Below, in pieces: positions 12,030-23,823 of a stretch of DNA of 64,000 nt. The stretch is from contig JANBPK010000741.1 of NCBI GenBank assembly GCA_027579435.1, positions 62,001 to 126,000 on the forward strand, given 5' to 3'. The notes under the pieces were generated by a model that saw only the letters and a program-made list of their open reading frames with translations, did no database searches and was not told the origin of the DNA. Position 1 is the stretch's first letter. Every line of letters starts with the position of its first letter. The stretch comes from Candolleomyces eurysporus (Eukaryota; Basidiomycota; Agaricomycetes; Agaricales; Psathyrellaceae). Position numbers and translations under genes: made by a program.

Positions 12030-12245
12030 CGAGTTTTCGAAATCATTGACCTCAGTTGGTCTTGCTCTCCACAGTATAGAATGATACATTCGTTCGCAAG
12101 AGGAGAATTGGCCAACGATTGGCTCAAAAGTCTGACAGTCAATTGCGGTCCACCCCACTTGCTTGGTTGAATCAGTCCATACTGTTGAAGAGCTAAAAAA
12201 GGACGGAGTATCGGTTGATATCACCTAGAGCTTGGGTGCGCGCAT
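12030..12245 (+). pseudogene. Degraded F-box/LRR-like remnant
   Basis: This stretch shares the landmark TCTCCACAGTATAGAATG with 22,205-22,220 (CTCCACAGCATAGAATG). About 110 bases on, AAAAAGGACGGAGTATCGGTT-type sequence matches AAAAAGAACGAGGGATCTGTT at 22,280. The better preserved copy at 21.9-22.4 kb reads like the leucine-rich part of an F-box-type protein, so this is taken as a remnant of the same ancestral gene. A third trace occurs at about 17.84-17.94 kb. The frame is broken and no protein should be expected. Confidence 0.45.
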
Positions 12246-12339
12246 CTCCTCGACATCTTTAAGTTTCAAATTTAGTTTATTCCGAAGTAGTCATCTATTT
12301 ACAAATCAATCTTCTAGCTCTATGTCACCCACAATACTA

Positions 12340-13205
12340 CTCGGCATTTTGTTTGCCCCTGCCAAATCCCAGGCTCCATGACTTACTCGAAGTCGTACAC
12401 TGTTTGTATTCTGTGATCACGAGTATATTGGCACATGCGCGTCCTTGCGTATGGCGGCAGATGTCGAAGGCGGAAACCGACTCGACGAGTGGGGAGAAGA
12501 TGAGAGCAGTGACGAAGATGGTAATAGTCGGAGCCCAAGGTGCAGTTGTAATGGTCAAGGTAAACTGAACAGAAATGGATTACAGTTTACCGCGGTCGTT
12601 CAAGTGTTGAGAGGATCTGCGGCAGATAATCTCTACTAGTCCTGGACGTAGCTGAACAAGACTTCGACTTGCTGGGAGTCTGGACTCGCAAATGAAGTGC
12701 ACGAATAAGAGGGCTCGGTTATGAAGATAAAGGCAGACACTTATTGAGGTGAGGAGTACGACTCCTTCTGGGGCTTTTTCCCTTCTTCCCGTTCTCGGTG
12801 TCAACGAGCTTCCTCCACCTATCGTAGTAGACTTCAAAGCATCCGCCAATTCGAGTTTTGTGAGTTTGTTCGACACAGGTAGCGAAGGAGGCCAGTTAGC
12901 AAGCGTCCTCGTATCCAAGAGGATGAGATTACTTTCAATCGTTTCGTAACAACAGATATCGTCGGCGGCACCCTGAGTCCCAGCTAGAACCACCAATTGG
13001 TGAAGTTTCCCCGATCCATCGTTGTGGATTAAGGCAAGAATTTGTTGACTACTGGATGTTTTTCCTCGGTTGGAATACGAGCGTGGTTGGTGCATAGCGG
13101 TCGAGCATATCTCTCGAAGTCGAACGAGTACTGCCTGAAGAACTTTGGGTGTTTATCGACTCACGAGGCTCTGGAGAAAGCCGGTAGATTCCTTGCACAA
13201 CAGAT
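12340..13205 (-). pseudogene. 3' remnant of an NLR-like (NACHT) gene
   Basis: On the minus strand the frame contains SSSQQILALIHNDGSGKL, matching LSDQHILALAHNDGWRKF near the C terminus of the intact copy at 15.2-17.5 kb, then SLPVSNKLTKLELADALK matching SLPVQNELEEPGLADALR of its last exon. Sequence similarity runs up to about 13,205 and stops inside the segment that encodes the helical tail; the NTPase part is missing. The break coincides with the end of an ARG5,6 fragment. Downstream (12,340-12,560) it retains 3' sequence shared with the unit at 23.4-23.7 kb. Confidence 0.75.
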
Positions 13206-13210
13206 TTCTG

Positions 13211-14498
<1,288 letters not shown>

Positions 14499-14559
14499 CC
14501 TCGCTGCTGGTATCTGCAGTCTGGTAGTGGCTTGCATGGTTTTCTAGTCTCTCTTGTTC

Positions 14560-14985
14560 AGCTCGATATCTTCACCAGAAACGAGGGGATGAGAGTAGGG
14601 AGGAAAGCTAACGGAACGTGGAAAAATTATATTCCCAAGGCCTGCCGGTGAAATACTCGTTCACACCCTTTCACATCTTCCAATTCCATTAACAGCGCAT
14701 TCGTCGGAAGAATTTTAGACGAGGGAGTTCTCGGGTTTGGGTACCCCAGCCCACTCACCTCCCCAAGAACACAGCTTCTCGACTGTGGCCAGTGCATTGG
14801 CTTGCCGGTGGGGTGCTGTCAAGTGGCTCGCTTTCGGACGACCACGCAGGAATCGGCCGCAGGTGCTGCCACATAAAATCTTATCAGATACGGTTACCGT
14901 GGGGGACATTGTGCCTGTCAGATATGGCTCTTCAAGTGAAATCATAAGGAACTCGACTTCGTCGATGCTCCGTCACCTTGAAATA
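14560..14985. repeat. Duplicated segment, copy 1 (with 18,570-19,035)
   Basis: From AACGAGGGGATGAGAGT onward this segment matches 18,570-19,035 at high identity, including GTTCTCGGGTTTGGGTACCC and GGCCAGTGCATTGGCTTGCC. A minus-strand frame (14,715-14,945) reading APHRQANALATVEKLCSWG is preserved in the other copy as APHRQASALATVEKLCSWG, and the indels between the copies in this stretch sum to multiples of three. It could be a small downstream gene or extra 3' exon of the NLR-like gene. It is part of the roughly 3 kb block duplicated with the NLR genes. Confidence 0.7.
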
Positions 14986-15193
14986 ACAATGATTAAATTC
15001 CCGTCGTCGTTCAAGGCAGTCTCAACGCAGTTCTGAATGTAGCCAGATAGCACTCGAAATTGGTCGAGAACTTCGGAACCCGCAGAACATGAAATGGACG
15101 AATTCAAGGGTTCAAGTATGAAAATAAATAAATTTAGCCTAACACTTCGTGAGCCGAGGAATCCTGGGGCTCTTCCGCTTCCTCTGTTTCTCC

Positions 15194-17497
15194 TTATTCC
15201 GGGTCCTCCGGTGGCAGACGGTTGAGAAGCTCGTCCCAGTCCTCCTCCCAGTCCTCCTTCCTGTACTTCTCCATGATATAGTCCTGAACGAGCTTCCTCC
15301 ATTTGTTGTAGTAAGGTCTCAAAGCATCTGCCAATCCTGGTTCTTCGAGTTCATTCTGCACAGGCAGCGAAGGAAAACAGTCAGCGAACGACCTCGCGTA
15401 TTGATATATGCTCAAGGAGACGGGCATACTTTCAATCGTTGCATAATGGAAAATATCATCGCCGGGAACTCGGTCTTATAGAGAGCAAAATGCCCTGTTT
15501 TTGACAACATTTGATCAAACTTTCTCCATCCATCATTGTGGGCTAAAGCAAGAATGTGTTGATCGCTGAGTGTTTCGCCTTCGTTGGAATACAACGCGAG
15601 GGCGACCACCGGATTCTCCTCCGACAAAGTGCCAAAAGCTGCACGAGTGCTGCCTGAAGAATAAGTGGACATAGACATTGCAGATGTTTGTATTGACTCA
15701 CTCGGCTCTAAGGAAACCTCGTTGATTACTTGCACAAGGCCCTCCGAAACGTATGCTTTAACCTGGGTTTCCGTGATGAACAAGTTCTTGGAACGAGATT
15801 CGCTATCCAAGAATTCAGAGAAAGACCGGTGATAGAAATGCAATTTTAGAAATCCCGGGGTCGAAGGGTTTGAGTGAAAGAGGGCAAGAGAATGTAAGTC
15901 CGAAATAAGGACTTCATGGGCATTTCTTTCTAGGTTGAGGATCTCGTCGAACTCCTGGGCAGCCCACCTCCTGCTGCCGACACGAAAGTCGTGATTGATA
16001 TGATGAGCCCTGAGAAGAAGCAAAAAGTTGCGCCCTCGGTTCGTATCGACGGCCTCGTATGACTCTTTCGCGGCAGATAGGATACCGGCGTAAAGCACAT
16101 CGAGAGCTGCGAATGGCGTCGCTAGCTGCCCTTTTTCCGGGGTCCAGTCAACCACCGTCTGCAGCCTATCGACCGGAGAACTTCGGCGCTCCGAGACATA
16201 TTTCACAACCGTCGCCGCGTACACAAACTGCCCGGACGCAGCTAAAACCAACTTCTCGATGTCTTCCACCGTGGGCCATGACTGGGATCGCGCTCGAGGG
16301 TCGTGGCTTCGACGCCCAATACCTTGAAGCCGCCACAACAGGTAGCGACGTATATCGTCCGTCGCGTCATACTTGTCGCTGAGTTGAATATGATATGCTA
16401 ATGGGTGGAGGTAGCCCTCGATCTCCGCGTTCAGCGCGCTACGAATGGCCCATTCCGGCCGACTGGCGATAAAAATGCGAAAAGGGAGGTCGTTATCAAG
16501 GAGACAATGCTTGATGGTGGAGAGCAATTCTGCTTGTCTTTCTTCACCGGCACATTCGTCGAGGCCGTCGATAAGCACGGCGTGGGGGAAACTGCTGGTC
16601 TTGAAACCGGCATTCGCCTGAAGCTGCTTGAATGGGCGAACGACGAGGGTATCCATTTGAGTTCGGATGGTTCTGGTGAAGATGAGAGGGTCTTCTTCGA
16701 CGGCCTCCTTGATATAGTCCCGGAGCCTAGGGTCGTGCCTTCCTAACTGAAATCCGATAGTTGGTACGATGCGGGAAAGATTGTTTCGAGTGGGGTCTTG
16801 GGAAGAGAAGAAGATTGTGCAGCCCAGAATTCCCGAGTCGGCACAACGTTCAGCAATCGTCTGCTGCAAAGCTGACTTGCCTGCTCCTGCAGCACCGGTC
16901 ATGCAGAGCAAGCGTTTAGGACTATCCCGATCGCCAATCCAATCCATGATTTCGCCGATCACCTCGACACGAGTATCTTCGTCGCACTTTGGAGGGTCGA
17001 ACCTCGCTCCCGAGTCATAGAAAGCATTTGAGGCTATATTCTTTAGCAGCATCTTCCAACCTTTTGCGACACATGGCACAGGGTCAGCAGATGAAACGGG
17101 TCGCAGAACATCGGACGCCCATACCGTCTATCGATTTTTCTTGAGCATTATGCACATGCTGCGACGAGTCTATCTGAATGTTTCCGCCAACATTGAAGTT
17201 GCGTGCCCTTGAGAAAATCGACGTGGATGCTGATGCTCCCGTGGATGAGGCCACATTCTCGGTCGCTCCGGTGTATCGTCTTTGAGTACCCTTGAAGGGC
17301 ACATGGGATTCCTCTCCCGAAGGTAGTTGGAGCCCTTGCAGGCTATCGGCCAAGGACGGGTCTGGGACAAGGGCCTGTGGATCTTGAGCGATGCGCAAGT
17401 CGTCTCGACGATCCTGTGCGCCGGACGACGACGAGAACAAGCGTCGAAACCAAGGTCTGAGTCGTCCTTTTCTCTTGGGTTCCGAATTCGAGGCCAT
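15194..17497 (-). CDS. NACHT-domain NLR-like NTPase, copy 1 (intact-looking)
   Basis: STAND-type signalling NTPase of the NACHT group, used in fungi for non-self sensing and induced cell death. Three exons: 17,497-17,125, 17,060-15,430 and 15,355-15,194, all introns GT-AG and in frame, giving 721 residues. The ATG at 17,497 is chosen because the same MAS/MAA start occurs in the two paralogs. Residues 1-124 are basic then Ser/Thr-rich and hold the motif FSRARNFNVGGNIQID. The NACHT domain follows: Walker A GAAGAGKS at about 180-187 with Lys186, Walker B HAVLIDGLDEC at about 284-294, and a downstream FRIFIASRPEW sensor-like segment. The C-terminal half is alpha-helical with LHFYHRSFSEFLDSE, and has no WD, ankyrin or TPR repeats, so it is short for an NLR. 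The ligand is unknown. Confidence 0.85.
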
Positions 17498-17984
17498 CTT
17501 CGTGGCGTGAAAGCAAGAGCCGCCTGACGGTCGCAATTGCACATCAAGGCAGACATGAGGCCACCATGCACCCACGCTCGGTCCCAGAGCACCGCCTTTC
17601 CCTAGCGCTCATCACCTTGACTGCTATCCAGGGGCAAGATCAAGGCCAGCACCGGGATGGGTCCTCATTGGCATTGTCGAGAACACTAGAATGTCACCGG
17701 AATTGGTAGTGTCTCTAAGGAAATCTAAGGAAAGAATTCTGCTGAGAGGCCATGTCAGAGAGCGGAGGAGTTAAAACTGTGGCAGGTCGAAACAAACGCG
17801 GACGGAATCTTAGCGAAAAGAGCATGCTCCTGGGCCTCTGAAGCGCCTTTCCATCTTTCAGGAACAGTATTGGTTAAAATGTCCCATTCTGAGTTTGACC
17901 GGCCAACTTCCTCGACATTGATGAGTATTAAATTCAGCTGATTTCAAACCAGTTATTTATTCAAAGGCTGGGTTTCTTGAGCTC
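17498..17984. other. Upstream region of NLR copy 1
   Basis: No gene. It shares GTCAGAGAGCGGAGGA-type sequence with the region upstream of copy 2 at about 21,625, so the promoter was duplicated with the gene. Around 17,840-17,940 it has a trace of the F-box-like remnant seen at 12.0 and 22.2 kb. Confidence 0.5.
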
Positions 17985-18535
17985 TATGTAACCCACGATA
18001 CTACCCGGAATTCTGTTTCCTCCTTCCAAACTCCGGGTTCTATGACTTACTTGTAGTCGTAGACGAGTTGTACGCTGTGAGGCAATGGAAGCGGCGACAA
18101 AGATGATGAAGGTCGTTGGAGCCCCAGGCGCAGCCGCAATGGTTTAGGCGATCTGGACGATGATGGGTCTACGATACCAATGATTAAGGCTTACCATCGT
18201 CGTTCGAGCGTTGAGAGAATTTGCGGCAGGCAGTCTTCACTAGTCCTGGATGTAGCCGAACAGAACTCCGACTTGCTGGGGGTCTGAGGTGCCTTAGCCT
18301 TTTGCTGTCAGAGGAATCGGGAGAGGGAGAACGGAAGGAACGGGAAGAGCCCCAGAAGAAGTCGTACTCTTCAGCTCGTTAAGTGCTACGCTCTTATCTT
18401 CATAAATAAGCGCCCTTGTACGAATTCCTCACCATTCTCTACGAGATGGGGCCCAACTAGCTGTGGTAGTACAGTCCAGAGCATCTGCCAATCCGGATTC
18501 TCCGAGTTCGTTCTGCACAGGGACCAAGAGAAGTC
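17985..18535 (-). pseudogene. Terminal-exon remnant of another NLR-like gene
   Basis: CTCTATGTAACCCACGATACTACC at 17,980-18,005 matches CTCTATGTCACCCACAATACTACT at 12,318-12,340, and the sequence up to 18,535 follows the 3' part of the NLR units, ending in the segment that encodes NSENPDWQML (compare NELEEPGLADAL of the last exon). Only the 3' end is present; it joins the duplicated segment at about 18,560. It marks a further NLR unit mostly lost before or during the duplication. Confidence 0.6.
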
Positions 18536-18569
18536 AATCAGCGAGCTTATCGCCCGTTCACCACGGGCG

Positions 18570-19035
18570 ACAACAGAAACGAGGGGATGAGAGTGGGGAG
18601 GAAAGCTAACGGAACGTGGAAAAATAATTTTCTCAAGGCCTCGGTCGGCCGGTAGAATACTCATTCACACCCTTTCACATCTTCCAATTGCATTAACAGC
18701 TCATAGAAAATGCTCATCGTTTCACTGAGCGCTATTCACAGCTCAAGGGATTGTCGTCGTGGTCGTCGGAAGAATTTTAGACTCGGGAGTTCTCGGGTTT
18801 GGGTACCCCAGCCCACTCACCTCACCAAGAACACAGCTTCTCGACTGTGGCCAGTGCACTGGCTTGCCGGTGGGGTGCTGTCATTGTCAAGTGGCTCGCA
18901 CGACAGCTTTCGGACGACCACGCAGAGAATCGGCCGTATGCGTTGCCACATGAAATCTTATGAGATACGATTACCGTGAGTAACACTACGCTTATCAGAT
19001 AGACTGCATGGCTCTTCAAGTGAAATCACAAGCTC
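18570..19035. repeat. Duplicated segment, copy 2 (with 14,560-14,985)
   Basis: This is the counterpart of 14,560-14,985 in the second NLR unit. It has two internal insertions relative to copy 1 (about 9 bp near 18,905 and 6 bp near 18,890) and an extra 50 bases around 18,705-18,755. The minus-strand frame with ALATVEKLCSWG is kept. Confidence 0.7.
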
Positions 19036-19250
19036 GACTCGACGCCTGTCACCCAAATACGCTTACCGTCATCGTTCAAGACAGCCTCGACTCAGTTCCG
19101 AACGTACCCAGATGACACTTCAAATCGCTCGAGGAACCCTGAACCCGCAAATGAAATGCACGAATTGAGGGTTCGAGTACTATGACGATACATTTAGCGT
19201 AACACTTCGTGAGCCGAGGAACTTGACTACGCCTAGGGCTCTTCCCCTTT

Positions 19251-21512
19251 CTATCCCTTTCCTTCTTCCGGCTCCTCTGGCAGCAAACGGCTGAAAAGGT
19301 TCTCGTCGTTGTACATCCACTCGCGATAGTTCTTAACTAGCTTCCTCCATTTGTTGTAGTAAGGTTTCAAAGCATCTGCCAATCCCGGTTCTTCGAGTTC
19401 ATTCTGCACAGGCAGCAAAAGAAAATAGTCAGTGAACAACCTCGCGTATTGATACATGCTCAAGGAGACAGGCGTACTTTCAATCGTTGCATAATGAAAA
19501 ATAGCATCGCCGGCAACTGGACGTGGCGGCGAGCAAAACGCCATGTCTCTGATAACATTCGATCAAACTTTCTCCATCCATCGTCGTGGGCTAAAGCAAG
19601 AATTTGTTGATCACTGAGTGTTTTGCCTTCGTTGGAATACAACGCGAGGGCAAGCACCGGATTCTCCTCCGACAAAGTGCCGAAAGCTGCCCGAGTGCTG
19701 CCTGAAGAATAAGTGGACACAGACATCGCAGACGTTTGTATTGACTCACTCGGCTCTAGGGAAACCTGATTGATTAATTGCACAAGGCCCTCCGAAACGT
19801 ATCCTTTAACCTGGGTTTCTGTTATGAAGAAGTTCTTGGAACGAGATTCGTTATCCAAGAATTCAGAGAACGACCGGTGATAGAAATGCATTTCTATAAA
19901 TTCTGGGATATCAGAGCGCAGATGAAATATGACAAGAGAGTGTAAGTCAGTAACAAGGACTTCATGGGCATTTCTTTCCAGGTTGAGGATCTCGTCGAAC
20001 TCCTGGGCGGCCCACTTCCTGCCACCAACACGATGGTCAGAGTTGATGTGATGAGCCCTGAGAAGAAGCAAAAAGTTGCGTCCTCGGTTCGTGTCGACGG
20101 CCTCATACGACTCTTTCGCGGTAGACAGGATGTTCGCGTAAAGCACATCGAGAGCTGCAAATGGCGTCGCGAACTGTCCTTTTTCCGGGGTCCAGTCAAC
20201 CACCGTCTGGAGCCTGTCGAATGGAGAACTTCGGCGCTCTGAGACATATTTCACAACCGTCGCCGCGTACACAAACTGCCCGGACGCAGCTTTAACCAGC
20301 TTCTCGATGTCTTCCACCGTGGGCCATGTGTGGGATCGCGCTCGGGGATCGTGGCTCCAACGCCCAATGCCTTGAAGCCGCCACCACAGGTAGCGACGTA
20401 TATCGTCCGTTGCGTCATACTTGTCGCTGAGTTGAATACGATACGCTAACGGGTAGAGGTAACCCTCGGTCTCCGCATTCAGCGCACTACGAATGGCCCA
20501 TTCCGGCCGACTGGCGATAAAAATGCGAAAGGGAAGATCGTTATCGAGGAGGCAATGCTTGATGGTGGAGAGTAGTTCTGCTTGTCTTTCTTCACCAGCA
20601 CATTCGTCGAGACCGTCGATAAGCACGGCGTGGGGGAACGTGCCAGCTTCGGAACCGGCATTCGCCTGAAGTTGTTTGAATGGGCGGACAACTAAGGTGT
20701 CCATTTGAGTTTGGATGGTTCTGGTAAAGATGGGAGGATCTTTTTCGATAGCCTTGCTGATATAGTCCTGGAGCGTAGGATCGTGCTGTCCTAACTAAAT
20801 GCGATAGTCGGTACGATGCGGGATAGATCATTTCGAGTGTGGTCTTNGGGATGAGAAGAAGATTGCGCAGCCTAAGATCCCCGAGTCGGCACAACGTTCG
20901 GCGATGGTCTGCTGCAAGGCCGACTTGCCTGCCCCTGCAGCACCGGTCATGCAGAGCAAGCGCTTAGGACCCTCCCGATCACCGATCCAATCCATGATTT
21001 CGCTGATCACCTCGACGCGAGTATCTTCGTCGCATTTCGGAGGGTCGAACCTCGCTCCCGAATCGTAGAAAGCATTTGAGGTCATATTCTTTAGCAACAT
21101 CTTCCAACCTGTAGCAATACATGGCATAAAGTTAGCAGACGAAATGGGTCTAATAGCATTGGATGGTTATACCATCTATCGGTTTATCTTGAATAGTCAC
21201 GTTATGGACATGGACATGGGACGAGCCAACATTGAAGTGGTGCGCCCCAGAGAACATTGTCGTAGATGCTGATGGGAGCGTGAGTGGGGTTGCTCCGGTG
21301 TATCCTCGCTGAGGACCCACAACAGCCACACGAGCTTGCTCTGCTGAAGACGGTGTGAGCCCGTTCAAGTTGTCTGGCAGGGATGGGTCTGGAACAAGGG
21401 CCTGTAGATCTCGAGAGGTAGGCTCGCCGTCTCGGCCACCTCGTGCAGCGGATGACGAGGGAAATAAGCGTTGAAGCCCAGATATAAGGCGCCCTTTTTT
21501 CTTGGACGCCAT
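19251..21512 (-). pseudogene. NACHT-domain NLR-like gene, copy 2, frameshifted
   Basis: Paralog of copy 1 with the same three-exon structure: start MASKKKGRLISGLQRLF at 21,512, Walker A MTGAAGAGKSALQQ in exon 2 from 21,108, Walker B HAVLIDGLDECAGEERQ, and last exon NELEEPGLADALKPYYNKW ending at 19,251. Two defects lie between Walker A and Walker B. The n at 20,847 adds a base relative to copies 1 and 3. About 50 bases on, near 20,795, TTT-AGTTAG replaces TTTCAATTAG of copy 3, a one-base loss that makes an immediate stop. The n may be an assembly artefact; the second defect has no ambiguous base and may be real. The rest of the frame is fully conserved, so decay is recent. In exon 1 the motif is FSGAHHFNVGSSHVHV. 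Confidence 0.8.
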
Positions 21513-21557
21513 CTTCGTGACGCAGGAGCAAGAGCTAACTGAGGGTTGGGATGCCAT

Positions 21558-21940
21558 TATAAGGCAGACATGAGGCCACTATGATGTACCCACGCTCGGT
21601 CCCTCAGACACCCACGTCAGACAGCGGAGGAATTGGAATTGCGGGAGGTCGATGTCAGTTCAATCGCGATTCTGGTGGGATTCTGGGTTACGTCCGTTTA
21701 GGGATTGATAGACCCGTTTTCCTAGAAGCTCGCTTTTTGATGTTCATTTAGGAGCGGAATAAACCATAGACCATACTCTTTTTTTAGGTACGCCTGTTCC
21801 TTCCACCTCCATTCTCAGGCTCAACATAATAATAGCAGTTGACCTCGGCGTGTCTAGTTGAACATTGCGACCTCAACCGGGCTGTTTGGCCGACCCATCT
21901 GCTCCAAATCCACTTGTACCCCCTAGTCTCTTCCACCTAA
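21558..21940. other. Upstream region of NLR copy 2
   Basis: No gene seen. It begins with sequence like that upstream of copy 1 (about 17,560-17,800) and loses the similarity after about 21,660. Confidence 0.45.
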
Positions 21941-22400
21941 ATGACAAGTCTCAAAGAGAGGCTAACACTGCACACCGTCACCGCTTTCGTTGAGCAAGTT
22001 ATAATTACCGAATCGCAAGATGTCCTCCGTTCCCCTCTTCGCGTGCGGGAGGCTATGCAGCATTTATTGCCGAACTTCCCTCACATATTCCGAACATAGC
22101 CCATCTCATCCTCGATGACGGCGTCATCGACCCAGAAGTCTCCCCTTATGCATTAGCCCACCTGCAGGTACTCAAAATCGTCAGTCGTTCAGCTCGCTCT
22201 GCTCTCCACAGCATAGAATGGTACGTCCGACTCACTTACTTGAGAGTTGCTCCATGAAACGGTCTGATCATGAGGGGCTGAAAAAGAACGAGGGATCTGT
22301 TGATGTAGCCTATCTAGAGTTTGACCGCACGGATTCCTGGTCATTTCCTTCAAACCAGCTTCAACAGCTCCCCAAGGCTCAACCTTGGGAAGGGGACTAG
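21941..22400 (+). pseudogene. Degraded F-box/LRR-like gene
   Basis: The plus-strand frames give LTLHTVTAFVEQVIITES, REAMQHLLPNFPHI, NIAHLILDDGVIDPE and YALAHLQVLKIVSRSARS, a leucine-rich pattern typical of the F-box-like proteins common in Agaricomycetes, but the frame is broken at least twice and no F-box is recognisable. The convergent arrangement with an NLR unit is repeated at 12.0 and 17.9 kb, so it belonged to the ancestral duplicated block. Confidence 0.45.
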
Positions 22401-23140
22401 GAATTTCGCAAGGAGTATGGTGAGTCTCCGACTTTTGTAGATGATATCGATTGCTCATGACCCTCAAGCGAGATCTTCTATCTGGAAATGATGGTTCAAC
22501 GGATGCTGATTCTCGGCTCTCGACGACGGGCCGTGGATTTGTTCGAGAAGAGGGCAGCGAATTATTCGAATCGACCGTTCGGCCTTTTGATAGAGATGTG
22601 AGTGATGTTAATGGCAAAGTACGGCAATGATAACCTCGTGACTGCCAACATCTGCATATCATAGGATGAATCTTGACTGGGTGTTTGTCTTCACGCAATA
22701 TGGCCTTGAGTGGATGTGCCAGTGTCGCGCCCTTCACCACTATGCTGCCGAACGATGTAACCCCGTTATGTCAGAGGAGAGGAATGCTGTGCTGAAAACA
22801 CATTCCAATGACTTTCTGAAGCGCCTCCATTCGTACGTTGGCGAATAACTGCTGAGTTCGAAACATAAGCCGCTTCCTTGCCACTATCCTTATGCGGATG
22901 GCGTACGGGTTTGCTGAGAAGCACAATGTAGCGCGAATCCAAGAGGTCGAGACGTCGTTTACCGCGTTCACGACTGCTAGAACCCCCGGGAAACACTTAG
23001 TCAACACCTTCCCGATTTTAAGGGATATTCCTGCCTGTTTCCCAGGTGCTGGTTTCAAGAGGCATTTTCGGGAATTTGCGCAGACGAATCGCGAGCTTCT
23101 CCACGAACCGTTTGATGCCGTAAAGAAAACTCCGTGAGTC
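22385..23140 (+). pseudogene. 5' fragment of a cytochrome P450 gene
   Basis: Cytochrome P450s are heme monooxygenases of the endoplasmic reticulum. The frames carry YLEMMVQRMLILGSRRAVDL and FEKRAANYSNRPFG, then after an intron LDWVFVFTQYGLEWMCQCRA (the helix C W-x-x-x-R region, here Trp-Met-Cys-Gln-Cys-Arg), then LMRMAYGFAEKHNV, PGKHLVNTFPILRDIPACFP and GAGFKRHFREFAQTNREL. That is the normal order up to about helix G. The oxygen-binding I helix, the ExxR motif and the heme-binding Cys loop are missing, so the copy cannot be functional. The membrane anchor is also absent. It sits between the F-box-like remnant and the third NLR unit. Confidence 0.82.
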
Positions 23141-23823
23141 CGAACTGCATCGACGAAAGCTTCATATCTGACTTTCTTGCATCCTACCGCGGCGTGCGTC
23201 TTCGACTTACTATCTATGTTGGTTGGCACTAACTGCATTACTTGATCTTCAGTCAGCTCCTCCCGTTCAAATGTAATATCAAGCTAGAACCTGGGCGCGG
23301 ATCTCTAGTCATTTTGACAGGCTTTTGGGAGCCAGATCGTCGTCCGCTTTATGAACGCTCATCGGAAATGCTTGAGTATTTGCGCAGCTCCATTCAATGG
23401 ATGGGTTCGGCGGATTGAGCCACTCTGAACTTTGGAATGGTGGGCGCCGTCATAGACCAGCATGCCAGAATAAGACTGCGAACTCGTGTTTTGGACACGA
23501 GTGACTGTACTGACACCTGCACATCCTTGCGTTTGGTGGCAGAAATCAAAGACGGAAACGGAACCAACGAGTGGGGAAAGGTGAAGGTGACAATGGTGAA
23601 GATAGTCGAAGGTTCAAAGCCCAGGCGTGGTCGTGATAGGTAAGGTAATTTGGACAGCAAAGGATGCAAATTACCGATGATTGCAGCTTACCATTGTCAC
23701 TCAAGCTTTGAGAAGGTGTGCGACGGGCAACCTCTATTCAATTTTGGACGTAGCCAGACAGCACTCTAAATCGCTCGCGAACTTCGAAAGCCGCACATAA
23801 AATGCACGAATTCAAGGGTTCGA
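23141..23823. other. 3' flank of NLR copy 3
   Basis: From about 23,400 the sequence matches 3' flanks of the other NLR units (GAAACGGAACCAACGAGTGGGG against GAAACCGACTCGACGAGTGGGG at 12,473). The minus-strand reading FRVLSGYVQN followed by a stop at about 23,745 is shared with FRVLSGYIQN at about 15,045 in unit 1. Its conservation suggests either a further 3' exon or simply recent duplication. Confidence 0.5.

Noticed and set aside
19894..20247. Overlapping minus-strand frame inside NLR copy 2
   Set aside because: It is a shadow in another frame of the conserved NACHT exon; the same shadow appears in the other copies only because the DNA is conserved.
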